Source: Gorsachius magnificus
Lineage: Eukaryota; Chordata; Aves; Pelecaniformes; Ardeidae
DNA length: 64,000 nucleotides
NCBI GenBank assembly: GCA_034008185.1
Contig: CM067082.1
Location: 56,503,586-56,567,585, forward strand
Reading direction: 5' to 3'
This document shows, in pieces, positions 1 through 13,500 of this stretch. Each line of letters begins with the position of its first letter. Position 1 is the stretch's first letter. The notes under the pieces were generated by a model. It was not told where the DNA came from. It saw nothing but the letters and a program-made list of their open reading frames with translations, and searched no databases. The translations under genes were made by a program, and so were the position numbers.

Positions 1-1400
1 GCAGTTGTTAGGAGCAATATAAAAGTGTCTGGGACATGGATACCCCACCTACACACAGCTATTTACAGAGTTGGAGGCCTTGCTTACAGTAGCAAAAAGC
101 TGTGTTAACTAACACACTCTAAAATCCCCTGAGTATAGAGACCAAATTGTATTTGAATGTGTTTGCTAGACTGTCTTAAAATGCAAATTACTTTGTCTGT
201 TCCTGGGGTTTAACATGCTTTAAAATTGATTTTGGGGTTATAAGGTCATTTGTGTTGCATTTGTGAGCGGATGCTCAGTCTTCACAGACCCCAGCCTGAG
301 CTGTCAGAGCATCGGGACTCCAAGATTCACCAAGCCCACTCCACTCACATAGCACTGGCACAGCCAAAATTTCTCAATCGTTGAAAATCCCAGACTCTTT
401 TAGCTTGCATACTAGCAATAAATTAGGAAGTTTATATTACTTCATTATGCAAAAAGAATTAGACCTTTTATATGCAAACCAGCTCAAGACAGGAAATACA
501 TCTTTAAGAAGAAAAACTGTAAACTACCAGTTATTAATATCACTGACATTTAGTCCAGCCTAGACATGATATGTCATAATTTTGCTGTTTGCTTATGAAA
601 TATGTATGATGGCCTCTGGTCTGTGGATTTCTAATGAGAATAAAATACTGGCAGCTACATTTTTAGAGGGGGGAGGGGAAATACAAGCACTAAGAAAATC
701 AAACTTAGCATACACACCTCTAATATCCAGACTGCTCCAGAAAGTCACACGGGAAATTACTTACACGATCGGCTTCTCATTCATACCTGTCTTACCATAT
801 CCATGTCCTTGTAGATTGTGGCAAATCACTTGAAGGGGGAGCATGTGGAGGGCTACAAATGCAGCCCCCATGATTGGAGGTGCAAAAAGGTTTCTTACTA
901 TTCAGCTGTTTCCTTCAGACCAGTGAAGGAGACAAATGATAAGGAAAATTATGCTGAAATTGTAGTTCCCTGAAGTCAGCAGCAAAACTCCCGTGGAGAG
1001 CAGTGGGAAAAAAATGTCATCTGTGCTGTATGTTCATGGCCTTGCTACTGACCTATTCTGTGATCGTGGCATGCATCTTAAGGCCACAGTTTTCAAAGCA
1101 ACCTTGTACTTAAATATAGAGATGAGCGTCTATCTTGTTGCTAAAAGATTCCAACCAATCTAGAGCTAAATTACTCGGGGGTTTTGTAAGGCTTTGAAAC
1201 CAGTTGATATGTAACCTTTGAACTTGCTCTCCTGCTATGAGAAAGCTCTCCAACAATCTGTACAGATACGGGTATTGGTAGGGGGTGGATGTTTTTCAGC
1301 AAGGCTCAGGCTTTTGAAGTTACATTCTTACGATGTCTCTCATTCCATTTCTTTCACATTCCATCTTGTTTTTCTTTTTCAACCTTTGTCTTTTCAACAG
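1..1400 (+). other. PTPRM: PTPRM intron (partial, left edge)
   Basis: This is the 3' part of the intron preceding the first exon in the window. It ends in a pyrimidine-rich tract and CAG at 1398-1400. The upstream exon, which would encode the D1 segment before the RGAHEIREI residues, is not visible. Small open frames here have no recognisable domain. I saw no repeat family that I could name. Confidence 0.8.
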
Positions 1401-1555
1401 AGAGGTGCTCATGAGATTCGAGAAATTCGGCAGTTTCACTTCACTGGCTGGCCAGACCACGGTGTACCGTACCATGCGACAGGACTGCTGGGATTTGTAC
1501 GGCAGGTCAAATCCAAGAGCCCACCAAATGCTGGCCCTCTGGTTGTTCACTGCAG
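1401..1555 (+). CDS. PTPRM: PTPRM exon: D1 WPD loop and start of signature motif
   Basis: The exon is 155 nt, starting in phase 0 after CAG and ending with two bases of a codon before GTGGGT. It encodes the [14 protein letters not shown] stretch, with the general-acid Asp of WPD at 1455-1457, and runs to VVHC, with the nucleophilic Cys codon TGC at 1551-1553. The Ser codon after Cys is split AG|T across the intron. Confidence 0.95.
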
Positions 1556-4500
1556 GTGGGTGGAACAGAAATCCCTCCATTGTATTGTGGACTAAACTCA
1601 GAGCCTACCTGTGCTTCTCCACATAGGTTGCTGAAGCCACTGGAGCTCTACCCACAAAAACTTAATAGCTGAAATATAAACACGAATGGCAAAACTGAGT
1701 CTGAAAGCCTGCAAATGCCTGAATGCAAGATTTAATTTCAGTAATCATCCCACTGATCAAGGACCTGCAAGGTGAACCCTTACACTTTACGTTTTTCAAT
1801 ACACTGCTAAACATTAACCATGCTCTTCTTTTACTTTAGTGCTGGTGCTGGCAGAACTGGGTGCTTCATTGTTATTGACATCATGCTCGATATGGCAGAA
1901 AGGGAAGGCGTTGTAGACATATACAATTGCGTGAGAGAGCTTCGATCTCGGAGAGTTAACATGGTGCAGACTGAGGTATTGCTAATCTACTGGAATACTG
2001 CCTTACACTTTGCGAGAAAAAATATTCTTCTAGCTCATAAAACTAGAGCCCCTTTGTGGTAGGTACCATCCAGAAGGTTGTTTATTCAGTCAATATGCAG
2101 AAAATTGCTCACACACAAACCTGAAGAACCACTGCCCAAAAAAGTGCCCAGTTATGCTGCACTTAAGGTTTGCAGTGGTTTTCTAAAAAAGACAAAAATC
2201 ATGAGTGTTGCTTGTCCAGGGAAGATTCATTCTGGAGTACATCTTGTTGAGGCTCAGCTACGTGATAGCACCTACAGAACTGTGCAGAGGAATGGAGAAA
2301 CCAGAAACATTCCGAGTTTTATTACGGAGTGTTACTGCACTTCTGTTTGTACTTGTAACTAGTTTGGGTCAATCCTTCTAATTTCTAAATGGGTGCGATA
2401 AAGTTTTGTGAACTGCTGTTGTTCCTTCTGGTCTTGCTTCAGTGCTGGTAAAGTCAGAGAGAATTAGTGGCAATCATATTAGTTGTTATTTTTAATTTAC
2501 CAGAATACTAGTAGCATATTCTCTCTCTGTCAGTAATTATTTTAATTGTTTTATCAGGAACAGTATGTATTCATCCATGATGCTATCCTGGAAGCCTGTC
2601 TTTGTGGGGACACATCTATTCCAGCTTCTCAAGTTAGGTCTGTTTACTATGAAATGAATAAACTGGATCCTCAGACTAACTCCAGCCAGATCAAAGAGGA
2701 ATTTAGGGTAAGTTGTGGCTAGCAGTACATAGAAGCTCTACAGTCCAGCTATGCTAAAGACTCCTGCTTACGTGCTTCCTTAGAACTGTATGAATTTTGG
2801 ACCAGGCTGGGGAGGGAAAGACTGCCAAAAAGGGAAAAATAATATGTCACTAATTGCTACTGAATTATGCTAAACCATAAAAGAATGCATTAGGGTAGTA
2901 GTAAAATCTTTTTACTCAAGGGAAGCATATTGATTCCTTCCTCTGTCCTTTCTCAAGAAGGTAGGTTACTCTGCAGCTATCTTTGAGGTTATTTTTCAGA
3001 TCTGTGTTCTCCCAGGACTTTTTGCTTCCAAACCCTGCTGACTGTGATGTGTTTTCATTTCTCTGCCTATTGATCCCCACTGAAACTGAATGTTGAGCTG
3101 ATCTATTCTTAAATATTTCGGGATGCTTTCACTGCTGTGTTAATTTTTCTGTTGTATTGTTTACTCTTTTTGAAAGACTTTAAATATGGTGACTCCAACA
3201 CTGCGCGTAGAAGACTGCAGCATAGCACTTTTACCACGAAATCATGAAAAGAATCGCTGCATGGATGTTCTGCCTCCAGACAGATGCCTGCCTTTCCTCA
3301 TAACGATAGATGGGGAGAGCAGTAACTACATCAATGCTGCACTGATGGATGTAAGTCTCCAATACATCATTAATAATAAAAAGGGAATAAGCAGCCCTCC
3401 AAACTGAGCAGTGCCAGAAAGTGGAGTCAGCATAAGAAGACTGAAATCCTTCTAGCTTTTTTTCCAAAAACATGGCACAAAATCTTTAAACTCCCAAGTA
3501 CATTTAGGATCCCACATATGTTACGTCACAGCCAAGGCTCCAAAGCCACGCTCAGAAAGCAAGTCAGGGAGTTTTGATACATTAAATGTGTCTGCATTTC
3601 TCCCTAGTGCTTGAATTTTTCACCATCTGGCCTAGGAAAAAAAGAGTTACCTATTAAGACATTAAGGCAGTTAAATAGGATAATAAGGTTTGCAACAATA
3701 TTTCAGTTCCCTTTGTTTCTAATTTAAACGGTAATTAACAAAAAAAATAATTGTCTGTCAGCACAAGATAGTACACAAGCCATTACTTCAGTCTTTGTTT
3801 ATTTCTGTTTGAATGAATGGTTCCTCTGCATGTGTGTGTGGATTTTTTTTCCTCATGCATCTATGGTAATTCTAATCCTGCTAATAGAATATCAGTAAAA
3901 AGACACTTAAACTGCCTTTGCAGTCTCGAGATATTTATAGCCTATCTTTGGCAATTTAGAGCTATAGTAATTATGGTTGTCAAACATAAACAACAAGAAA
4001 ACAGAGGTTAGCAAAGAATGAACACATTGTAAATAGCCTTTTTGGAAAGTGAAGCTGGAGTAATAACAGTTTGTAGCAGTTTTTGCATTTCTTTCCTTCC
4101 AAGTTCTCAAAGCATTTTCCTAAAAAAAGTTCAAAACACTCTTGTGGAAAGGTAAGTGTATTATCTTTGTGTATCTATGTAGAGAAACTCAGAACAAAAG
4201 TTTAAGTGACTTCTCCAGGTTCTCACGGTAGGTCAACAACATTTCATATTCGAATGGAGCTTCCTCAATCTGCAATTTATAATCTTGTCATTGCATTGTC
4301 TTCTTTCCCGGAGAGTTCAGTACTGTTTCGTTCTTTAAATTAAGTACTGCTCAGAAAGAGCAGTGCCTCAATATTTGCTTTGAAAATGCTTCCCTTCTTC
4401 TCTGTTGAAACAATGAGCTGGACCCAAAAGTCTGTCTGGGCAAAAGGCTCCAAGGTAGGAGGTGATTTGGGTCACTTTCCACCCAAAGCTCCCTTACCAG

Positions 4501-7500
4501 GCTCTTGCAATAGCCCTGCGCTGACGGACAAGAGCTCAGGGATTTGTGCCTCTCCAAACACTCCGTCTCCAGCAGGCAAGGTGGTGCATTTCACCCTCTC
4601 CACTTGCATCTGTTGCGATGCAGCTGGATCACTTCATGTACACCTTTTCAAGCAAAAGGGGTACCAACCATAATTTTCATTACTCGGTATCAAATGAGTC
4701 TGAGAACGAATTTTCTGAAAAAAACCTGCTGGGGCTTGTGAGTGAGTGAATAATACAGAGCCCTTCGAGCCTCTCTCATCCGCATGCAACTTCCAGCAAG
4801 ACAGGAGCAATAGGATAGAGGGCAGCTGACTGATGTTCCAGCACCATCGACACCTGCTGGTTGCAGTTTGCTGAAACCAAAACAAAGTCTTGCATGTCTT
4901 CATCTGTACCCTAAAACACACTGGATTCATTTTCTGTGGTCTCTTCAGTGACTGTCTCTGAAAGATGCAAATAGCTGATCAGATTGTATCGCTGTCACGG
5001 TACAAATACTTCAGTTCAAGGCATGTAGAGGCTTCCCTGCCCTCCTTAATGAAGGCAACGGCAACCCCTCCCAAAAATTGCCCCAGTACAGCCACACTCA
5101 GGAGGACATAATTGAAAATTACACAGTTGAACAGTTCCACCAAACAGCTCAGTCAATGACATACTCTGGTACTAAAAAAACCCCAAAGAACACTGAAATT
5201 TATCCTCTGGGTATCCTCGCTGCTGTCAGATAGACCAGAATTTCAGCAATATTTCTGAAAAATAACTAGATATTTCCTTTCACAGGCATCATTCAAATTA
5301 ACAGCTAAGTGCAGACAGCCAAGATTAATCTGTCCATTAACAGCTCAAAACAAAACTGTTGCTCAAAATTTTGTAGGAGTTGCATTGGAGGCAAAAACCT
5401 CTGGTGATTTTAGTCTATGCCTGTGGCATAAAATAAATTTCATAAATATAGCATTTGCAGAAGTTATATTCTGCCCAAATACAGTTTATTAACTTTGAGG
5501 CATATAAAATCTTGGGGAAGAGCTGAAAACAATGTATTAATTATAAGAAAATAGAAATAATGCTTTAAGTCCCAAAGTTTTGGGGCTATGACTGGCATTC
5601 TGCTAAGTGGATTTTTATCTTTTACCATTCTTCTCACTATCTCTTGTTATTTCTTTGCAGAGCTACAAGCAACCGTCAGCTTTTATAGTTACGCAGCATC
5701 CCTTACCAAATACTGTCAAAGATTTCTGGAGACTGGTCCTAGACTATCACTGCACTTCGATAGTTATGCTGAACGATGTCGATCCAGCACAAGTAAGTCT
5801 GAAAACTGCTCCATTCAGCAGAGAGCTGCTAGTGCCTCAGCATTTCAGCACATATGTGCTTCAGAACATCTTTGGGATGTAATGAGTTTTATAAAACAAC
5901 TTTAAATACTAACACACTAAAAAATTGATTTGTAGCTTGCAGATACACACACAGGGAAAGAGGAATAAATCAGACCATCAGCAGCTTCTCCACCAAAATG
6001 TTAATGCACACACACATAAGTGCATGTGCCCATAATTTATTCTGATAAGAAAACATGCTTTGAGAAGAGCTGCTAAAAGCCAGAAATGATGGTTGTAGAA
6101 TTCTGACTCAAGTCTGAAACACACTAGTAATAGCCAAAAGTCATAAACAGAAGCCAACAGCTTTTCATTAGCCTGCCCGAAACAGGTCAATGACCTTGTT
6201 CTGCTTACCAGGGGATAGGTGTTCCCGGTATGAAAATCTGTGTTATGTTTGGCCCAAAATGACATTGTTAGCAAGGAGATAGGAACTAAAGAAGACTGGA
6301 GACTAAGGATCCTTCGGAAGAGAAAACAGGGCAATGAAACATATGGGGGAATGTAATTACCTTACAAAAGAGTTGTGCATGCTGTACATGTTCTTTAGAA
6401 AATTGGAAAACCGTACCTACTGGTTTGGCAATTTAATCACTAGCATTAATCACTAAGATGTCCTAGAGCCTGGCTTGCAACTGCGCAATTCCAAGTACTT
6501 GCACAGATATAATTTCCTTGGTTCCAACAGACTGCACCAGCCGTCTACTGGAATAACGTGGTGGTAGTCTGGATTCTTAATATGTAAACATTTGCTAATT
6601 ATTGGTTAAGAGCAATTGTTATTTTTTTATAGCAGACTGCATGTCATTTTTATTCTTGATACGATCAAGATTCTTTTTAGTTTTGCTGAGTATTCTTCAT
6701 GCCCAGAAAAATGTTTCCTTCAATTTCCTTTTAACACAAAGAATTTGCTTTTAAAACATACTAATCTTCTGGTTTTTCTTTCAAAGGAATGTGTAGGAAT
6801 TCCACACCCTATTTTAAAGACTGAATTTCTGATTCCAAGCCCTTAACTGTCTACGGGGAGAAAAACAGAAATGAAAGACAAAACTTTTATTCATGAGTCT
6901 AAGATTATTTTCTGAGTGAATAAGGAAAGACTCAAGGGAGTCAGACTGTTAGGGACTGCTGAACAGAGTTTTTTTAATTTGTGGGCTGTGTTTTGAATTT
7001 ACAATAGTGCATGGCTATTTCAAGCATTTATTAGCCTCACAGGCTTTTAAAAGCTATTGGGATATGCAGTTAATGCACTGCCTCTGCAGTATGTTAAACC
7101 TTTTCCCTATAATGTGAGTAACAATCTTTTCATTAGGAATAAATCTCAGAACCCTCAGAGCAAACAGAAGTGGAGAGAGGGCAGAGCTTATTAAAAACAC
7201 ACATTACATTCAGATTTATTAATAATTACCGTTATCATTATTATTTATGTATATATGGGGTGTTTACAGTTCTGTTTCGATATTACAATTTATGTGGATT
7301 GTTATGCTCTATTGGGAAATGAAATTCAACCCTTCACAGCAACTCTGACTTAAAGAGAGTCGCTAGCATCACATGCATGCAAAATATGCAGACCTAAATG
7401 CTTTTGGTTTCTTTAGAACTTGAAAATCTTGGCTTCCTAAAAGAGCTCCAGCAAACAGCTCTGCTTATTATCATTTAAGCATTTTTCGAAGATCTGTTTG

Positions 7501-10500
7501 AACAGTATTCCTATGTATTTGAAAGACATGTACTAAATTGTGCGCATGTTAAATGATCTGAGCACTAGCATTTGCGTTAGTTGTATGCATTGCATTTTGC
7601 TATCCTGTACACTAGCATATTTCATAATAAAAATTTGTGTAAGATTTAGACAATATTTGGAAAGTAATTTATCTGTGGGGGTTTAAATAAATGAAAATTT
7701 TCCAAATTTTTTTTAATTGTTAAAGTGAACTCCTGCAAATCAGACCCTGTTCTTTTTTTAATTGATGTAGTAAATGATTATGTTTTCCTAAAATGTAGTC
7801 ATCTGTAAATGGCTTTGTTGAGGAATAAGTGTTATAAGAAATGCAAAACAACATCTGGAGTAAATGTGATTTGTCAGCTCAGCTCTGGATCACCAACAGC
7901 AATGCAGCAGAATGAAGACCACAGCTGTTTTACTGAATGAAATAAAGTTCCAAATATGACATCAATGCTTCTGCAAGCAAACAAAATTTCATGAGTTCAT
8001 GCTTCATTTTGGTGAATGCTTGCAAAAGCTACAAGCTTGAACTGCTGTAAATATCCCTGGAAAAAAATCATTAGGGTTTTGATGGAAAAAAAATGGACAA
8101 GCAGAGTCTAGCTTCAAAAACCTCCTTGCAAAGTGTTGATTTAATCTTTAAAGCATTAACACAGATGATAATTGGTTCCTGGATTAAGCCATCATGATAT
8201 TATTAGATGCTAAAACTGTGCAAGATAATGGTAATGTTACTCTGTGCTCTTTAGATACCTAGAAGTAACGTTTTCTGAGCACTAAAGAAAGCATAATTAC
8301 TGTTTTCAGGTGGCATTCATAAGATGAAATTGAGCAGTTGTTGAAAATTTAAAGCAATGATGATATTAGCCAATATCCTCAGTCATGGCTGAAACAGATG
8401 TGAAAGTTAAGTCCTGAGTTTTCAGAATTGATGCAACCTTCGTAGTTTAAAGCACATATTCTGATGTAGCTTGAATTACTACCAATTTTTCAGGACAGTT
8501 GGAGATACCAGACCTTTGATCCTTAGGCTTCACGCTGTCTCCGAGAGATGGTCATATTTGACAGCATCCCCCTGTCTTGTCATACAGTATTGCAGAATTG
8601 ATGCTGAGTGTCAGAAATGTGTTACTCCAAATACCAGAGAATGGCAAGCACACAGCAAGCAATAGCATGTTCAGTTAAGTGAAAAGGCATTTGTTTGAAC
8701 TCGTTCCACACAAGTAAAGGCAGGGTGCTCAAAACTGATGGAGGGTGGTGCACTGTTTATTTTATGAAGATATCGTGTGAGGATGTCAGTAATGAATGTA
8801 GCACAAAGAAAAATGTAGAAAAGTATATTGAGGCGGCATGAAATTCGCAGTGATTAACTGTGCTCTTTTGGTTTTGTCATCTTCTATAGCTGTGTCCTCA
8901 GTATTGGCCAGAAAACGGAGTACACCGACACGGTCCTATTCAGGTGGAGTTTGTATCAGCTGATTTAGAAGAAGACATCATCAGCCGGATATTCCGAATT
9001 TATAATGCAGCCAGAGTAAGGATGTTATTTGCGAAACATTTCTGTCTTAGTAGATGAGTTGGCTCTATTCAAGTCACAAAAAACAGAAGTCAAGCTCACA
9101 TAAAACCATTCTCATTTTTCAGCTTATTTTTTGAGAGTAGCAGTGCAATACTGAGTCACACTATAATCAATGAAAAAAAGCCTCCTATGTGTAATTAAAG
9201 TAAAAAAATATTTTAATGCATATCTCAAGTGTGTTAAAATCAAATTAAATAAATGCAGTATTCAGATGGGTGGCCAAGAAATGCCAAAATCAGTGCTGTT
9301 TTCAACAGTTTGAAATTAACCATCTTGCATGTTTGTATCCTGTGTCTTGCGAAGAAAGCCATGCACCAATACTAGGCGTATTTTTCAGTACCCATCCCGG
9401 GCTCTTAGCAAAGGTCCTGTCCCACTAATCACCCTTCATAATATATGTAAGCACTTCAGAAGGACAAGTGGGGAGGTTTAGATTGGACATTAGGAAAAAT
9501 TTCTTCACCAAAAGGGTTGTCAAGCATTGGAACAGGCTACCCAGGGAAGTGGTCGAGTCCCCATCCCTGGAGGTGGACAGATGGACAGACAAGGAAGGTG
9601 CTTAGGGATGTGGTTTAGTGGTGGGATGGTAGTGTTAGGTTAACGGTTGGACTTATGATCTTAAAGGTCTTTTCCAACCTAAGCGATTCTATGATTCTAA
9701 GTACATTCTCATATCCAGCTTTTATGCTCCCATAAAGTTGACAGAAGACTAAACAAGACATGTCTTTCAAGCTGAGTGGAAAAGAGATTCCACCAGAGAC
9801 CAGGCATCTCTTCCCAGCCAGATGAAGCAAGCCTTTGCAGTGGACTAATATCAATCACCAAAGAACCATAGCTAGGGATAAGCAGCATTCCCTGCTGAAG
9901 AAAGTTGGGAACCGCCCTGAGATCTGGTAGCACTCAGGACAGTGAAAGAGCCCCAAAACACACACAAAAGCATGCTAATATCTGAACAGGGAAGCACATC
10001 GTAAGCTTCTAGATATTTCTTCCATACTGTGAAGCCTTGCATTTGCAGTAAATGTGGCAACAAAAAAAGCACAATCTCCAGCAGTGTTAAGGTGAGCTTT
10101 AGCAGGCGCTGGGTCTGGCTGATGGGCTTTGGGAAAAGGGGCCGTCAGCTGAAAGAAACTGGCCAGGAAATCAGTAGATTCCAAATTTTGACATAGAGCA
10201 GACAAAACCCATTGAAGAACATATCTAATGCTGCATCCAGTTTGGTTTATTTCTTTATCTTGTTAATCTTACATCCTTTCTATTACCTTTTACTCTAGAG
10301 AAAAAATGGTAATGTCAACACTTCTGTGTGTTGCTCATTTTAAAAGTGGCACTAAAATGCCCTCACTTTGCACAGAAGTGAAAGTGGCAAATCCTAGACT
10401 ACAAAACCAGTTTTCATGTGTGTGTTTATTATGCCCTTTTCAAAGGACTGTAATTTTCTGCCACTAACACTTGTTCTATGCCCCTTTTTTATTTTAAATC

Positions 10501-13500
10501 ACCATAAAGCAGCTGCTCAGTAATGTTTCACCAGAGGGGTTCTGACTGCTGCAGTAGCAGACAATAAAATAAAATGTATTTAGATTTTTTATAAGCTGGA
10601 AAAATCTGAGGGTTTCTTTTGGTGTTTTAAATGTTTCCTGCTTCAAAATATCTTGAGAGGTTTTGACCTTTCTTGTCAAAAAAGACAGACGCACGCAGTC
10701 TTCAAAATGCTGAAGCATGTGAAAAATAAAGGTATATAATTGAAGTTGTGTTGCAGCTCCCTCTTTGCTACCAAGTTCCTGCTATGATATTAATTAATTA
10801 TTTGCTTGATCCTGCAGCTGCACCATTGCTCTATTCTAGTCTATTTGTATGGCACTCTGTTTAAAACCTCTTGTTCTAATAACTCGGTTGGAAATTAAAA
10901 GCCATAACTCCTCAAGGGCAGTTGGTCAGCGGTGATCTGCCTGAACAACTTTCCTCATTGATGCAAATCTCTAAATTACGTACCAAAAAAAAATGCTGTT
11001 ACTTTTTCCTGCTCGTTGTCTGAATCTCTACAGCCCCAAGACGGCTATCGGATGGTGCAGCAGTTCCAGTTCCTGGGATGGCCCATGTACAGAGACACTC
11101 CCGTTTCCAAACGCTCCTTCTTGAAGCTCATCCGCCAGGTGGAGAAGTGGCAGGAAGAATATAACGGGGGAGAGGGACGCACAGTTGTACATTGCTTGTA
11201 AGTACTGGAAACGGGAGAGAGAAAGTAAGGGAATAGGGTTCCAGAATTTGTGTCAGGTTTTAAAGGACTTGTGAAGAAGTGAAGAGGCATCTCTCTAATC
11301 TGGAGCTGGATAAATAATACAACTGCTCAATTAAAAGCTTTGGATACAAGAGGAATTGTATAATTTTTTACATAGGTTCATGAGTTTCCCTCTCTGTCCC
11401 TTGGCGGTTCCCTGTGAAAAGATGATGGGTACAAATTAACTCTGTTTTATATAAAGGTGTCCAGTGACTTTTGCAAATGGAAAAAGTGCATGTTTATTCA
11501 GAGTAAAGCAAAATTGTACCTTCAGAACTACGTACATTTTATTTCTACAGATAAGGACTGTAGAAATAAGTAGTATTGGAGGGGTGATTCCTCTTCCAGA
11601 CATACAGCACAGAAGTAAAAGTGACGTGATAGACCAGTTACGATGATCCTGTAACTGCCTTACCTTTCTCTGATAATTTTATATATTTTTGTCCTTCTTT
11701 GACTCGTGTGCTCCAGTGGTGCAGGCTCTCGTCCACTCAGCCACCATCCTCCTTTTGATGTGGCTTAATACCAGTACATGCTGTTTGCCTTCAGCAGGAG
11801 CTGGTCTTTTGAAACCAAGTCTTTGGTGCTCGAAGTTGTATCCCTCTTCCTCTGAACATCTGCTTAAAGATGCTGCCATGATGGAGAAGGGAGATACTAG
11901 TAGGAAAAGCACATGCTAATGCGCTTTCAGAAGTTGGGGCCCGAGAGTAGACAATAAATTCCCAAAGTTCGGTGTGCAGTTACTGACTGTTAGAACGGTG
12001 GAGGAAAATCTAAGAGTGTATTAATAATTCCCACTATCACTGACCTTGAACAAGTCACTGCTCTTCAGTTTCCCCATCTGTAGAATGGGGATAATAATAC
12101 TTTCATCAAAGGAGCATTGTGCAGTGTGATTAATTAATGTTTTGAGATCTGTAGCTGAAAAGACCCTTTTGAAGTGCAAATTACTGTTATCTCTGAGGTG
12201 GCTGATGATATTAAATAGTTGTACAACATCACACATGCGTCACTTCCAGGCAGTAAAGAAAGAAAAAGCTCCACTATAATCCTTTTAAATGACTTTATTT
12301 TAATTAAAATTCTTAAAGAGTCCCACAATATCAGGCAATGTTTTGGCAGCAGAGAGCATTCTTTTCATACTGCCTGGATGTGACAGATGTGCGACGTTGT
12401 AGCTTCCTTTGAAAATCAACCATTTGCGAAGCTGGTTTGAAAGACCCGCTACCTAACTAGTCTGCACTCTGGTAATTATTAAGGTTTATTATTTTCGGTG
12501 AAGCGCAGCCTAAAGATTCTGATTAGAATAGCTGTAGAAATAATAGGGTTTCCAGAAAGAGAGAGATTCTCTTAAAGATTAAAAATAACCGGGGATAAAG
12601 TGTTATTAAATACTGTATTCGATCATGCATATGAACATTTGTGCTTGGCTTCTTTGTTAGCAAGTCACTTCGGGTTCTCATCCTCTGATACCGTGGGTGG
12701 AGGGGGAATGCATACACTTTTAACAGTAGTCATTGCCAGGCAGCTGGCCCTTCTGAGAGGGAGCGAGCGCATCAGTCGGGGGGATGTCGCAAGCACCGCC
12801 TCATGCCACCAGAAGGGCTCCCACAAAGGAGACTTTTGGCACTTTTGCTGTTCTTCTGAAATGCCTTTGGGTCCAGGAGGAAAGCACCAGGATTTGGAAT
12901 AAAAGATCTCAAAGATGCACTTTCTCTATAACATTTCCAGGCCTGATGCTCATTGCAGCCTGGTGCATTTACAGTGCAAAGGGATGTTGAACTAAATCTG
13001 AAAATACCTTGTCCTTATTTTAGCATCTTCTTTGTGCCGTCTCAAGTGTTCACTGAAGGATGGTGCAAAACTCAGCTGTTCAATTCCCCCCAGGGTTTCA
13101 GCCTGCTGAATTCTGAATCATAAGCTTTGAGATCTCTCAGCCCATTAATTCCAATTAAAAATCATGTTCTGCCTGGAGTTTGGCAGCCTTCAGGGGCAGG
13201 AATGTTCTGTGGTTTCTCCCTACTGGTACTCATGCCTTCTATAGTCATCCCCAGTGCTGTATGAACTTGTAACATAGAGTCAATCGTAACTGAACCATTT
13301 TATCGCTTTTATTATAGGAATGGAGGTGGCCGCAGTGGGACATTTTGTGCAATCAGTATTGTTTGTGAAATGCTTCGACATCAGAGGGCTGTTGACGTAT
13401 TCCATGCTGTGAAGACACTGAGGAATAATAAGCCTAACATGGTGGACCTTCTGGTACGAGCTTTTTAACTGCACCACTAAATAGAAAATGTTCCTTTTTC

